From the NCBI RefSeq assembly GCF_943734655.1, contig NC_071355.1, forward strand, positions 12,318,768 through 12,382,767: a DNA stretch of 64,000 nt, read 5' to 3'. The DNA is from Sabethes cyaneus. Its lineage: Eukaryota; Arthropoda; Insecta; Diptera; Culicidae. Under the pieces are notes generated by a model, which saw nothing but the letters and a program-made list of their open reading frames with translations, ran no database searches and was not told where the DNA came from. This document shows, one piece after another, positions 46,898 through 57,881 of the stretch. The position numbers and the translations under genes are program-made. Positions within the stretch are counted from its first letter, which is position 1; every line of letters begins with the position of its first letter.

Positions 46898-47046
46898 CTA
46901 ATTAGTAAGACTGAAGAAAATCGTTTGTAAGACGAACTACTTCAGACTACTAATTCTCACTAAAAGATTGCTGGTTGAACACCAAAATACAACTCAAAGG
47001 AAAATGGTATCATTCCAAAGTTTTATAGTAGCTGGTAATCTAATTT
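46898..47046 (-). promoter_or_regulatory. Opsin C core promoter and conserved leader block
   Basis: In gene orientation, AAATTAGATTA (47046-47036; P3 site TAATYNRATTA with one mismatch) is followed 8 nt later by TATAAAA (47027-47021). A leader block including GTAGTTCGTCT and ACGATTTTCTTCAG (about 46945-46911) matches the opsin D leader. A palindromic CTAATTAG at 46898-46905 lies between this block and the ATG. Confidence 0.7.
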
Positions 47047-47339
47047 ATTTTTCGACAACATTACCTTGATATATTCAAAGCTCTTGCAGTTGTTAAATAT
47101 GAACCAGTGACATGGTGCAGTTTTCTCCATAACCGAAATTATGATTCATTAGATAACGATATCATTTTAACATACCTGCGTCAATAAACTGGACCAAAAA
47201 AGGCGCGGTTACGGTAAAATTCCTTAGCACATTCCGTTTTAAAGAAACACATATGCATTGAAGGGGCTAGCATAAGTAGCAAAATTTTAAGCTTCTTTTC
47301 ACGTTCAATTATGTCTGCGATAAGTTCAAGAAAAATTTC

Positions 47340-47487
47340 CAATCCAATTAGCGTTGCACTATAAATTGGAAAAAAGCCACCGTACCCTTCCGAGTCGTGT
47401 TTTGGGGTTGACCTGCAACCACCTAGTACATACAAAGTGCAAGTCTGGAGTAGTTCGTCTAACCAACGATTTTCTTCAGAGCAATTA
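47340..47487 (+). promoter_or_regulatory. Opsin D core promoter and conserved leader block
   Basis: CAATCCAATTA (47340-47350; P3-like, one mismatch) is followed 9 nt later by TATAAA (47360-47365), the same layout as opsin C in mirror image. Downstream, GTAGTTCGTCT and ACGATTTTCTTCAG (about 47450-47480) are shared with the opsin C leader, as is a GAGT(C/T)GT..TTTTGG block just after the TATA box. The two P3-like sites lie about 294 bp apart, leaving a short shared upstream region. Confidence 0.7.
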
Positions 47488-47522
47488 GTTAAAAGTTTAA
47501 TCGAACAAGTTACAGTGAAAAG

Positions 47523-48647
47523 ATGGCAGCTTTCGTCGAGCCGCATTTCGAAGCCTGGCAGTCGGGTGGTGGCAATCTGACCGTTGTCGACCGAGTACCA
47601 CCGGAGATCCTGCATCTGGTGCACCCGCATTGGAACCAGTTCCCACCGATGAATCCACTGTGGCACTCGATCCTCGGATTCGCCATCTTCGTCCTGGGAA
47701 TGGTCTCGATGCTCGGAAACGGTTGTGTGATGTACATCTTCACCAACACCAAAGCACTCCGCACCCCGTCCAATTTACTGGTGGTCAATTTGGCCTTCTC
47801 GGATTTCTTTATGATGTTTACGATGGGACCGCCGATGGTTGTGAACTGCTACCATGAGACCTGGTACTTCAGCGCATTCGCCTGTGAGCTGTACGCTATG
47901 TTTGGATCTCTATTCGGCTGTGCCTCGATCTGGACCATGACTATGATTGCGTTCGACCGATACAATGTCATCGTGAAAGGATTGTCGGCTAAGCCAATGA
48001 CCAACAATGGAGCTCTGTTGAGAATTCTCGGAATCTGGCTGTTCGCACTGGTCTGGACATTGGCTCCAATGTTCGGATGGAACCGATACGTCCCAGAGGG
48101 TAACATGACCGCTTGCGGAACCGATTACCTCACTCGGGATTGGCTCAGCCGCTCGTACATTCTGGTCTATGCCATCTTCTGCTACTGGGCGCCTCTGTTA
48201 ACCATCATCTACTCGTACTACTTCATTCTGAAGGCTGTATCCGCACACGAGGCTCAGATGCGAGAACAGGCTAAGAAGATGAACGTCGCTTCGCTGCGAT
48301 CGTCAGAATCTCAGCAGCAGAGCGCTGAAATCAAACTGGCCAAGGTTGCTCTGGTTACCATCTCGCTGTGGTTCATGGCCTGGACTCCGTACCTGGTCAT
48401 CAACTTCACCGGTGTCCTTGGAACTGCAAAGCTCAGCCCATTGGCCACCATCTGGGGATCGCTGTTCGCCAAGGCCAACGCCGTCTACAATCCGATCGTT
48501 TACGGCATCAGCCACCCGAAATACCGAGCAGCTCTGTACAAGACCTTCCCATCGTTGTCCTGCCAGGACGATAATTCGTCCCATGCGGGTGCCGATGGTC
48601 AGTCAACCGTTTCCGGAGCAACAACCGCCTCAGATGAGAAAGCTTAA
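47523..48647 (+). CDS. Long-wavelength-sensitive opsin D, intronless
   Basis: Single 374-residue frame with the same hallmarks as opsin C: GNLT sequon, FDRYNVIVKGLSAKPM, GTDY loop with the disulphide cysteine, QAKKMNV in loop 3, retinal Lys near residue 317 and NPIVY. It is a Gq-type visual pigment of photoreceptor rhabdomeres by family knowledge. A likely poly(A) signal AATATA lies at 48717-48722. The 3' flank shows no similarity to that of opsin C, so the near-identity stops at the coding end. The head-to-head arrangement with 679 bp between start codons suggests possible co-regulation. Confidence 0.97.
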   Translation: MAAFVEPHFEAWQSGGGNLTVVDRVPPEILHLVHPHWNQFPPMNPLWHSILGFAIFVLGMVSMLGNGCVMYIFTNTKALRTPSNLLVVNLAFSDFFMMFTMGPPMVVNCYHETWYFSAFACELYAMFGSLFGCASIWTMTMIAFDRYNVIVKGLSAKPMTNNGALLRILGIWLFALVWTLAPMFGWNRYVPEGNMTACGTDYLTRDWLSRSYILVYAIFCYWAPLLTIIYSYYFILKAVSAHEAQMREQAKKMNVASLRSSESQQQSAEIKLAKVALVTISLWFMAWTPYLVINFTGVLGTAKLSPLATIWGSLFAKANAVYNPIVYGISHPKYRAALYKTFPSLSCQDDNSSHAGADGQSTVSGATTASDEKA

Positions 48648-48929
48648 GCCAAGTTAGGGATTAGATCACGATTGATGTTATTTTTGTTGGATGATTATAT
48701 TTTGTTTACCATGTTTAATATAAAACACAGTAGCAAGATTTATGCAATTGAAACGTTGTCGTAGTTCGAATTATTTGGTGTTTATTCCATCCGAAAGTAG
48801 TCAACTGTGTTCGTGCGAGTTGCTCAAAACCCCTTTCCCAAAACTTTCCGTTGCCCAAAACTTTCGTGACAAAGTCGTCCTCCTCGGCTAAACAATCGAC
48901 AATTGGCCAACTCTCAAGCTGCTGAAAGC

Positions 48930-49960
48930 TAGGCGCGCTTGTTAAGAGACTCTACTTTCTCCTGTGAAGTTAGGGAATTCTGCCCTCGAAGACGGATGGG
49001 GCAAAATACCCTAGTGCTAGAAGCCCCGAGTCCACGAAATAAAAGGTTTGACGGGGAAATTCAAAAATCGATCGAATCGAATTGTCGACGAATGCGGTAT
49101 CAGTTGATCAAGATCCAAAGGAGGAAAAAGCGCCAGAAGAAGGGATAGATTGTGAAGATTTGGAACAACAACTATGGTCAAACGAAAACAGCTATGGCAC
49201 ATAAGGTATGGGAAGAGATTTCTAGATAATCTAACGTGGCTATTCAAAACTACGCTAAAATGAGTAATGTGCTTCGTTCACGTGTCGGCATTGCGGCAAA
49301 GAGGAACACTATACTGTATGTTGTTTAATCTCGCCATAAAGGATGTGATTCGGCAAGCAGGCATCGAAACGAGAGGCACGATTTTCAATAAGAGTAACCA
49401 GCAGTTGCTACTTCGACTTCGAGGATAATTTCATAGTTATCACTAGAAACTATAGGACCGCTGAGGTCTGGGTCAGACTAAAAGCAGAGGCTAGGAGGAT
49501 TGGGATGAGAGTTAATTTGGGCTTCAACCTTCGATAACCAAATATATTAGAAGTAGAGGCCCAATAGAAACCAACGTTCACCTTCCAGGGATCGTAATGA
49601 CGGCGATGAACTTGAAGTGGTTGATGAGTTCATATATTTGGTTTTTTTTCCGGTGACCGTCAATAATACAAGTATGGAGATTCAAACGACGCATATAATT
49701 GAGAAATCGGGCAACATATTTCGATCAGCTTGCGCTTGCGCCACCGCATGAAGGTAATCAATCCGGTAGTAATCTAGGGATTTGAAACGGTAACCACGCT
49801 TGCGAAGACATACGTGTTGTGGACTATTGTTGGCGAAGTAGCGCCAGTGCATGAATCACGAACTGCCGACACTCCATGGAAAGTCGTGAGACTAGAGTAG
49901 GCCGGCTACGTCGCGAGGATGCCGGATGACAATGTGACAAATTCGGCTCCTTCAATCGAA
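48930..49960 (+). mobile_element. FADD-type LINE relic
   Basis: Plus-strand traces run from a linker segment (LVLEAPSPRNKRFDGEIQKS and following basic RRKKRQKKG, 49010-49148), through LYCMLFNLAIKDVIRQAGIE and TRGTIFNKS (49310-49400), to C-terminal RVGRLRREDAG-like remains near 49900. Order matches the best copy, with a deletion of the first half of the RT. Many stops. Confidence 0.75.
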
Positions 49961-50084
49961 ATCGCAATAAATAGAATGTGTGTTTAATTTTCTTTCGTAT
50001 CCTTGAAGGAAGGCGAACATACAGAAAATTGCGATTGCGATTGACAATAAATCTTCTAAATATATAAAAATAAACGTAAGTATA

Positions 50085-50420
50085 GATGTCTGATTCGCCA
50101 TAACTCCGAACTCATGGTTCGCTCTCCATTAAGGGGGGGATTCAAAGAAAGAAAACGACTTCGTTTCTTTGTCACTGTAGGGATTTCCGGCAAGCAAACA
50201 AATGTGCAGTTGGTTGGAAAACAAAAAGGTGTGAGGAGGTCCAAATCTAAATACATAAAAGTGAATGTATGTTTGTATGTTCTGCCATAAATCCGGAACA
50301 CCTGGACGGTTCTTCATCAAATTACTAAGCATTACTTGACAATTGACATAAGAGAATCAGTAGAATTGACAAAAGTGGGTTGGTCTCTAACAAGAGGAGA
50401 GAGGTCAAGATATAGAAAAA
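50085..50420. repeat. Copy of the 6230-7080 interspersed repeat family
   Basis: Contains CCATAAATCCGGAACACC, TGGACGGTTCTTCATCAAA, a GACA-rich block and GGTCTCTAACAAG in the same order as 6590-6970, plus an upstream GTAGGGATTTCCGGCAAGCA block like the one near 6790. Element class not recognised. Confidence 0.6.
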
Positions 50421-50649
50421 GGGGTTAGTTTAGCCTGACCAAACGTGCCAGATTATGCGGGATGCGGGATGTTCTGGATTTGTATGACTTGTCCCGGATT
50501 ACTAAGCATCCCGGAAAGTGTCCCGCATTGATTAATTATTTTAATCGAAACAGTTTCTAAGGATGCAATAAGCCATGAAGTTTTATCACGAACTCATCCT
50601 CAAAACCAATCTCGAATCTGCTACAAATCCTACTGCTAGCCAGGACATG

Positions 50650-50960
50650 AAGAATTTAACCCATGGGTTTGGCTCAAATCGGCATTCTCCGAAGCTTATT
50701 CATCATTGAATCAGACACATGTATCGCGTTTCGTCACCACCCATGGGCCGCACAGCCCCTGAGACCGGATTCTAGGCTTTGTTCATTGTTTGAGGCTTCT
50801 GTTGGGCTCCCCACTTGCTCGGTAACACTTGTAGCCATTCCGAGACGTATTCGCCGTACAGTACAGCGGTCAGTATTCAGTTTTTTCGCTAAAGCACAAT
50901 CCGTTATGCTAAGATCAGCCTTGACTCTCTGAATGACGCTCATCCGCAGTTCGTACCTCT
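50650..50960 (-). pseudogene. Tc1/mariner transposase N-terminal relic
   Basis: The minus strand encodes MSVIQRVKADLSITDCALAK and KLNTDRCTVRRIRLGMATS, a helix-turn-helix segment like the N-terminal DNA-binding part of mosquito DD37E-type mariner transposases. Only about 70 residues remain and the catalytic domain is absent. Confidence 0.55.
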
Positions 50961-51580
50961 AAGTCTACACATTGCTGCTATTAAAGTTGTTAATATGAAT
51001 GTAGAATGCTTATAATAGAGGGAGAACCATAAAAATGTGTTAACGGCGCAAGATATGGTACCTTCACGGTGCAAAAGTTAGGAAAAATGAAAAAAAATCA
51101 GAGGGGCTGTGTACAAGACACAACCGCATAGGTGACGCAGGACTACGTAAGTCTCTTTGTAGTGATAGTAACATGTATCCACGTATAAAGCATTGCACGC
51201 AGATGTCAGTGCGTTTTTTCGTCCCAGGTTTGACAGTTTTGTGGGGTTTGTTTTGATTACTTATTCGCTAGACCCAGAAGGAAAAAACTGCAAAAATGAC
51301 AAAAATATATGTTGTACAGAACTGTTATCATTTTTCTGCTTCGGAAAAGTCGGGCATTTCCGGTTTCCGCAAACAAGTGGTACGAATTACAAGTAATAAA
51401 CCCACTAGCGATAAAATTAGGTTACAAAGGGAATCAAAACTAAACACACAAAAACGTCAAACCAGAGTTGAGGTTAGGCACCGTGCAAAGGTTTATGTAA
51501 TAATACAATTCTTCATGTACATCATGCTAAATTTAGCATTTGTTGAGACTAACTGCAGGTTGAGAAAATTCGATTGTTTT
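50961..51580. other. Intergenic, no recognised features
   Basis: Open frames without recognisable domain (51193-51396, 51296-51583). Nothing else supported. Confidence 0.4.
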
Positions 51581-51586
51581 TAAATA

Positions 51587-51782
51587 CAGCAAAGTTTCGT
51601 TAATTGGTGGTTCGTTAATTGGGCGGTTCGTTAATTGGGTGTTCGCTAATTGGGCTATGTGACAACTTGAATGTCAAAATTGTATGAAATTTTCGAGTTT
51701 AGAAATTTCTAACAACTGTCAGTCGGCCCAATTAGCGAATCAGCTGGAGTGCAGTCGTGGCCCAATTAACGAATTCAGGCTG
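51587..51782 (+). repeat. 196-bp TA-flanked MITE, copy 1 (pogo/mariner-like)
   Basis: Ends CAGCAAAGTTTCGTTAATTG and its imperfect complement ending GAATTCAGGCTG, flanked by TA (51585-51586, 51783-51784). Near the left end four spaced copies of TTCG(T/C)TAATTGG follow one another, like transposase-binding repeats. Further copies are at 62631-63401, 63634-63829 and 63834 onward. Noncoding. Confidence 0.85.
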
Positions 51783-51789
51783 TATATGT

Positions 51790-52785
51790 TAATAGCGCCT
51801 CAAATCTTATTTCAACATCAAACACTATTTACATATAGGTACATGTATTTTGATGACATCAAAAAATTGTTATGTTAAAATGGCTTGGCTGCGCTGTATG
51901 TTGAGAAATTCAAATTTTTGCAGGTCGATAATTTTTACATGTTTTTACTCATTTTCATGATTGCAAGCTACTATATAAGTAAGTTAAAGTTGTTTGGAAA
52001 ATGATTTGTACCTTCCTGTCTTATGCCGAGTTGACGGTCAAATAAAAATTGACATCACTACGGATCCCTCCTGCCTTGTCTTGTCCATCATTTTCGAAAG
52101 AAATTAATCTAAATGTAATACTTGACTATTGTAACTATGTATAGAATTGCAGTCAACTAACTGACGTAAAGCAGCAAATAAAACGTTCAAAACTATTCTC
52201 GGATAAGAAAGTCATTTCTTCGCTTTGAGAATTGTTGCGTCAGCATCTTGTACACGATGTAAGATTAGGCGGGTGATATATGAGAAGCAACAAATTCTAC
52301 ACCTCTTAAAAATGGTCTCAAATATGCAAATGTTGCCCGATTTGGCTGAAATTTTGACCAAAGCCTTAGGATTGAATATAAAACAACTGATGTTGAGCTG
52401 AGGAATGTGGGTCATTTTTAAGGTCACTTTAAGGACCCCTAAAGTGAGAAAAATTTCATTTTTGCAGTTAAATTTCATATTTAATTGAAAAAATCTCGTC
52501 TAACTTTTGTAGAACCATAGTGAATGTGTATATATTCTAAAAGCTTGTCCTCTAAGCTTTCCAAAAATGTATAAAAAACTTAAAATTGCTTGGTAAATTC
52601 TCGGGTTATTCATGATAGTATGTGTACACCTAGCCAAAAAATGTTTTTTTTTGCAATAACTTGAAATTTTGGGGGTGGTAGGAAGATTTCAAATGTGTTT
52701 TTAGGATGTACTAGGTGTGACTAACAACGTACACTAGGTCATTTGAGAAGTATTTTTTCCGTGTAACACCGTGTTATTATACTCG
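51790..52785. other. Intergenic, no recognised features
   Basis: AT-rich sequence. The minus-strand frame 52212-52478 (88 codons) has no domain. Nothing recognised before the LINE at 52790. Confidence 0.4.
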
Positions 52786-52789
52786 TCCC

Positions 52790-55700
52790 TATGCCAGCAG
52801 GGACTCTAAACAGTGCTGTGCACGATGGTCCTCCGGTGAGACAGGGGGTTAGGGGCAGGCCCTGGAAAACAAAAAGTTACCAACAACGAAGAAGAAAATA
52901 ACGCGACGAAATAAGGACTACGATTGGAAACTCGGGACATGGAATTGCAAATCGCTCGGCTTCCCGGGTTGCGATAGGATAATGTATGATGAACTACATC
53001 CCGGAAACTTCGAAGTCGTAGCACTGCAGGAACTTTGCTGGACAGGACAGAAGGTATGGAAAAGCGGGCATCGAGCGGCTACTTTCTACCAGAGCTGTGG
53101 CACCATCAACGAGCTGGCAACCGGCTTTATAGTACTGGGAAAGATGCGCCAGCGTGTGATTGGTTGGCAACCGATTAACGCAAGGGTGTGCAAGTTGAGG
53201 ATTAAGGGCCGTTTCTTCAATTACAGTATCATCAATTTGCATTGTCTACACGAAGGGAGACCCGATGACGAGAAGCAGACGTTCTACGCGCAGCTGGAGC
53301 AGGTGTATGATGGCTGTCCGCGACGGGACGTGAATCTCGTCATCGGTGACATGAACACGCAGGTAGGACGGGAAGCTATATATAGACCGGTGATCGGGCC
53401 AAACAGCCTGCATGCCGCGACGAACGACAATAGCCAACGATGCGTAAATTTTGCAGCTTCCCGCGGTACAGTAGTCCGAAGTACCTTCTTCCCCCGCAAA
53501 GATATCCACTAGGCTACCTGGAGATCACCAGACCAACGAATAGAAAACCAAATTGACCATATTCTAATCGACGGTAAATTCTTCTCTGATATTATAAACG
53601 TTTCCTAATCCATTTCCTAGTTGCAGTCTGCATGCGCTCAAAACACTCGACGGTGCATAACACGCGTCGAAGTCGTACGCCGCGACCCAACATCGAGCAG
53701 CTACGAGACACCGGAGTTGCCCAGGAATACGCGCGGCAGCTGGAAGCAGCGCTACCAACGGAAGAGCAACTTGGCGCAGCAACTCTTGAAGATGGTTGGA
53801 AAGGCATTAAGACCGCCATCGGTAGTACTACTCTAGCGGCACTAGGTACAATGAAGCCGAACCGAAAAAACGATTGGTTCGACGGCGAATGCAAGCAATT
53901 AGTGCAGGAGAAGAATGCAGCCCGTGCGAGAATGCTGCAACACCGTACGAGGGCGAATATGGAGCGATATAAACAAGCACGGAACAGGCAAAACTCGGTC
54001 TTCCGGAGGAAAAAGCGCCAACAGGAAGATCGAGATCGCGAAGCGCTGGAAGAACTGTACCGTGCTAACGATAAACGGAAGTTCTACGAGAAGTTAAACC
54101 GTTCGCGCAAAGGCTATGTGCCGCAGGCCGATATGTGTCGGGACTCAGACGGTAATCTTCTCACGAACGAATGTGAGGTGATCGAAAGGTGAAAGCAGTA
54201 TTATGACGAGCACCTTAACAGCGATTTCGCTGAACATGGAGGTGACGATATGGCAATCAGGGATGCCAGGTGATTTTTTGAAAAGTCTTCACGAATCAAG
54301 GAAAATTGTCTTCATTTGTCTTCTTTCGGTTTCCGCTCATTTAAATTGCATGGTGAAGACATGTCTTCACATGTCTTCAAGCGAAGACATTTCACTTTTT
54401 TGTAACCAAAATGTCTTCAAAATGAAGACATGTCTTCACTTCTGGCATCTCTGATGGCAATAGATCTTGGAGCACGTGCAGAAGACGACAGAATACCAGC
54501 CCCTGACCTCCAGGAGGTAGCAGAAGAGATCGGTCGGCTGAAGAACAACAAAGCGGCTGGGGCTGATCAGCTACCCGGCGAGCTGCTGAAATGCGGTGGT
54601 GACGCACTGGCTAGAGCGCTGCACTGGGTCATTGTCAAGATTTGGGAGGATGAGCTACTACCGGAGGAGTGAACGGAAGGCATCGTGTGTCCGATCTACA
54701 AAAACGGCGACAAGTTGGGTTATTGCAATTACCGCGCAATCACACTGTTGAACGCCGCCTACAAGGTACTCTCCCAACTTTTATGTCGTCGATTATCACC
54801 ATTTGCAAACGAGTTCGTGGGGCAATATCAAGCGGGATTCATGGGTGCCCGTGCCACCACGGACCAGATTTTCGCGCTTCGGCAAGTGTTGCAGAAATGT
54901 AGCGAATACAACGTGCCCACGCATCATTTATTCATCGACTTCAAATCGGCGTACGACACGATCGATCGAGATCAGCTATGGCAGATTATGCACTACTACG
55001 GATTTCCGGATAAACTAACGCGATTGGTCAAGGCGACGATGGATCGAGTAATGTGTGTTGTTCGAGTATCAGGGGCAGTCTCGAGTCCCTTTGGATCTCG
55101 AAGAGGGTTACGGCAAGGTGATGGACTTTCATGTTTGCTGTTTAACATCGCTTTGGAGGGTGTGATAAGAAGAGCGGGTATAGACACGAGTGGCACGATA
55201 TTCACGAGGTCAGTCCAGCTTCTTGGTTTCGCTGACGACGTTGACATCATTACACGTATCTTTGAGAGGATGGCGGAAACGTACATCGGACTGAAAGCTG
55301 AAGCCAAACGGATTGGACTTGTCATTAATGTATCGAAAACAAAATACATGAAAGGAAGAGGTTCTAGAGAAGTGAATGCTGACCTCCCTCCCCAGATTCA
55401 TTTAGACGGTGATGAAATCGAGGTGGTAGAAGAGTTCATGTATCTGGGCTTACTGGTTACCGCAGACAACGACACCAGCAGAGAAATACAAAGACGCATT
55501 ATGGCAGGAAATCGTGCCTACTTTGGACTCCGTAGGACGCTGCGATCGAACAAAATTCGCCACCGCACGAAGATAACAATCTACAAGACGCTGATTAGAC
55601 CGGTAGTCCTTTATGGCTATGAGACATGGACTATGGTCGTGGAGGACCAACGCGCCCTTAGTATTTTCGAACGGAAGGTGTTGCGCACCATCTACGGCGG

Positions 55701-56030
55701 AGTGCAGATGGAAGACGGAACGTGGAGGAGGCGAATGAACCATGAATTGCATCAGCTGCTTAGGGAACCACCCATCGCTCACACCGCAAAAATCGGTCAC
55801 CTGCGGTGGGCTGGGCATGTCGTGAGGATGTCGGTTAAAAAAGTTCTCAATAACGATCCGACTGGAACGAGACGGCGGGGCGCGCAGCGAGCAAGATAGA
55901 TCGATCAAGTGGAAGGCGACCTGCGGACCCTACGTAGACTACGTGGCTGGCGAATTGCGGCCATGGACCGAGTGGAATGGAGACGACTTCTTCGTACAGC
56001 AGAGGAAACCACGGCCTGGAGCTGATTAAA
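52790..56030 (+). mobile_element. FADD-type LINE, best-preserved copy
   Basis: The plus strand encodes an APE-type endonuclease (TWNCKSLGFPG, VVALQELCWTG, NLVIGDMNTQVGRE, QIDHILIDG; 52920-53570), a basic coiled linker (53630-54190), and the RT: RLKNNKAAGADQLPGELLKC, IVCPIYKNGDKLGYCNYRAI, YQAGFMGARATTDQIFALRQ, THHLFIDFKSAYDTIDRDQL, GLRQGDGLSCLLFN, LLGFADDVDIITR, then LRRTLRSNKIRHRTK, YGYETWTM, LRWAGHVVRM and a GWRIAAMDRVEWRRLL end (to about 56020). It resembles the endonuclease-RT LINEs annotated as craniofacial development protein 2-like; the clade is not assigned. Defects: stop codons near 53510, 54190, 54670 and 55897, and the MITE at 54258-54453. Confidence 0.9.
54258..54453. mobile_element. 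196-bp hAT MITE with 8-bp TSD
   Basis: The 8-bp repeat ATGGCAAT flanks it at 54250-54257 and 54454-54461. The ends CAGGGATGCCAG and CTGGCATCTCTG are inverted repeats with one mismatch. The interior has about nine GTCTTC/GAAGAC hexamers, several fused as GAAGACATGTCTTC. It interrupts the LINE linker, so it is younger than the LINE copy. Confidence 0.9.
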
Positions 56031-56440
56031 CGAAAACGTTGCGACCAATCACGAAGCGAGGATTGTCAAAAGGATAATGCTTCATTATTTTCAATTTTCC
56101 AATAGTGCGTACTTTGAAATCAATAGATTTTTATATCGGGGTTGATGCGTAGAAGATTTTCCGATTGATTGGTGCAAAAATATTTAAAATTGTTAGGGAA
56201 ACCGCTAAGTTATTAGCACTCAAAACCTATCATTTTTCGTGACGCTCGCATTTTTCGATTTTTCGGAATGACACCCTACCCCAAACCTTGTCGTAAGACG
56301 TAGTCCTACGTCAAAAAAACAATTTCTGCCTTTAATATTATCAATTTCCCACCCTTTCGTACGCGATGAATTATAACCGTCGCGGGCAAAACCGTCGCCA
56401 GAATCGTCGCGGGGGCAAATATCGTTTATTTTGCAAGTAA
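56031..56440. other. LINE 3' flank
   Basis: AT-rich; includes GACGTAGTCCTACGTC (perfect palindrome near 56297-56312) and two neighbouring ACCGTCGC blocks near 56375-56400. No gene. Confidence 0.4.
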
Positions 56441-56718
56441 ATCAATAGCTTACGTGCTAGACAATCATAATACTGTCAATTGCAAGGAAAATTGTACCAT
56501 CCAAAGTGTGATACCGCTCATAAAAGTGCTATTTTGCATTAAATCGTTTCGGTATCTTCGGCGCACTTTTTCGTTATCTTCCAAGCAATAAGTGCGCCGA
56601 AGATACCAAAACGATTTAAGCTAAAATAGCACTTTTATGAGCGATTGCGCACTTTGAATGGTACAATTTTCCTTGCAATTGACAATATTATGATTGTCTA
56701 GCACGTAAGCTATTGATT
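56441..56718. repeat. Foldback MITE, arms of about 130 bp
   Basis: Left arm 56441-56570 and right arm 56590-56718 are inverted copies with few mismatches (outermost AATCAATAGCTTACGTGC; inner GGTATCTTCGGCGCACTT), separated by about 20 nt. Part of the arm (TCAAGGAAAATTGTAC-like) recurs at 62614-62631. Noncoding. Confidence 0.75.
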
Positions 56719-57128
56719 GCAATTGACAATACCTACAAAAAATCCTGTTTTTCTTCTATCGTTTAGAATTATAGCACTTTTTCTCATCCTAATTATGAGC
56801 AAAATTATTAAAAATATCAATTTTTAAAACCGTAAGTTACGGTCCGTCACTCAATTTTCAAGCGGAGAATTGAAGATAAAAAAAAATTCAAAATGGACCG
56901 TATGTAAATATTTAAAAAATATTAATAATTTTTGTGTTAAAATCTATTATTGCATAGTTCGAGTTTTCCGTGTATGTCTAGGGTGACCAGACAGCTGCCT
57001 CAAGACAATATCAACAACCGCATCAGGCGCGAAGTTGATTTTTATTTTCGTTTCGTTGGTTTGGTTTCAGTTCCGTTTGCAACTTATCCCACAGTGTGTG
57101 AATTCCGTGAATCCAGGCCAGCCCAAAG
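56719..57128. promoter_or_regulatory. Sld5: SLD5 upstream region
   Basis: AT-rich flank leading into the SLD5 start. A TTTCAGTT initiator-like site (TCAGT at 57067-57071) lies about 60 bp before the ATG; no TATA box. Assignment of the start site is inferred. Confidence 0.35.
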
Positions 57129-57881
57129 ATGGATCAGAATAATGCCCAGCTAGTGGAGAACATGTTTGCCCTGGATAACGACAATAGTGGCCCCGTGGAA
57201 GATGACGAAGATGAGGAAGAGGTTCTGATGACTTCCAAGCAGGTTAGCCGTTTGACTAGTTTAGCAATTTAAAATTCGATAATAAAATTTTGTTTGTCGG
57301 TACAGGTGTTGGATGCATTGCAACAAGCTTGGTTGAACGAAAAATTTGCCGTTCAAATCCTACCGTACAAGGAAGCTATCGTCGATATGGTCATGAGCCA
57401 ACTAGTTTACATGGAAGAAAATTTGGCCAATACAAACAAGAATGAAATGCTCTACATTACGCACCGTATGGAAGTGGAACGGATACGGTACGTGCTGGCC
57501 AGTTATCACCGCTGTCGGTTACAGAAAATCGAAGAGTACGCTTTTCACATACTGGAAGAGGAGTCGAAACGGGCACCGGAGGCCAAGCGGCTTTCCGCCG
57601 GGGAGCAACAGTTCGCGGCGGATTTCTACAAAAGTGTTGAAAATCATTTTCATCAGCTTGCGGTGCGGCATATGCCGCAGAACCACCAGGACGATGAGCA
57701 CGTGCGGAAGGTGGTCCCGAACGTGGACAGTTACGTTTTCATTCGCGCCAAAGAAAACGTGGCGGATTTTGCGATCAGTGCCGATCACGAGACCATCAAC
57801 ATAGCGGCCGGGTCGATTCATATGTTTAAGTATCGGGATGTGGAACCGTTGGTTCTGGAGGAGATAGTTGATCTACTGTAG
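57129..57881 (+). CDS. Sld5: DNA replication complex GINS subunit SLD5
   Basis: Exons 57129-57242 and 57306-57881 (63-bp GT-AG intron, phase 0) give 229 residues, the usual SLD5 length. The acidic N-terminus (DDEDEEEVLM) is followed by the helical A domain (LDALQQAWLNEKFAVQILPY, EMLYITHRMEVERIRYVLAS, RLQKIEEYAFHIL) and the C-terminal B domain (VVPNVDSYVFIRAKENVADF) ending in VEPLVLEEIVDLL. SLD5 with PSF1-3 forms GINS, part of the CMG helicase at nuclear replication forks. AATAAA at 58009-58014. The next gene starts 201 bp downstream on the same strand. Confidence 0.97.

Noticed and set aside
45719..48647. Opsin C/D near-identity as an assembly duplication artefact
   Set aside because: Coding differences at several positions, different 3' flanks and diverged but homologous promoters show two real loci.
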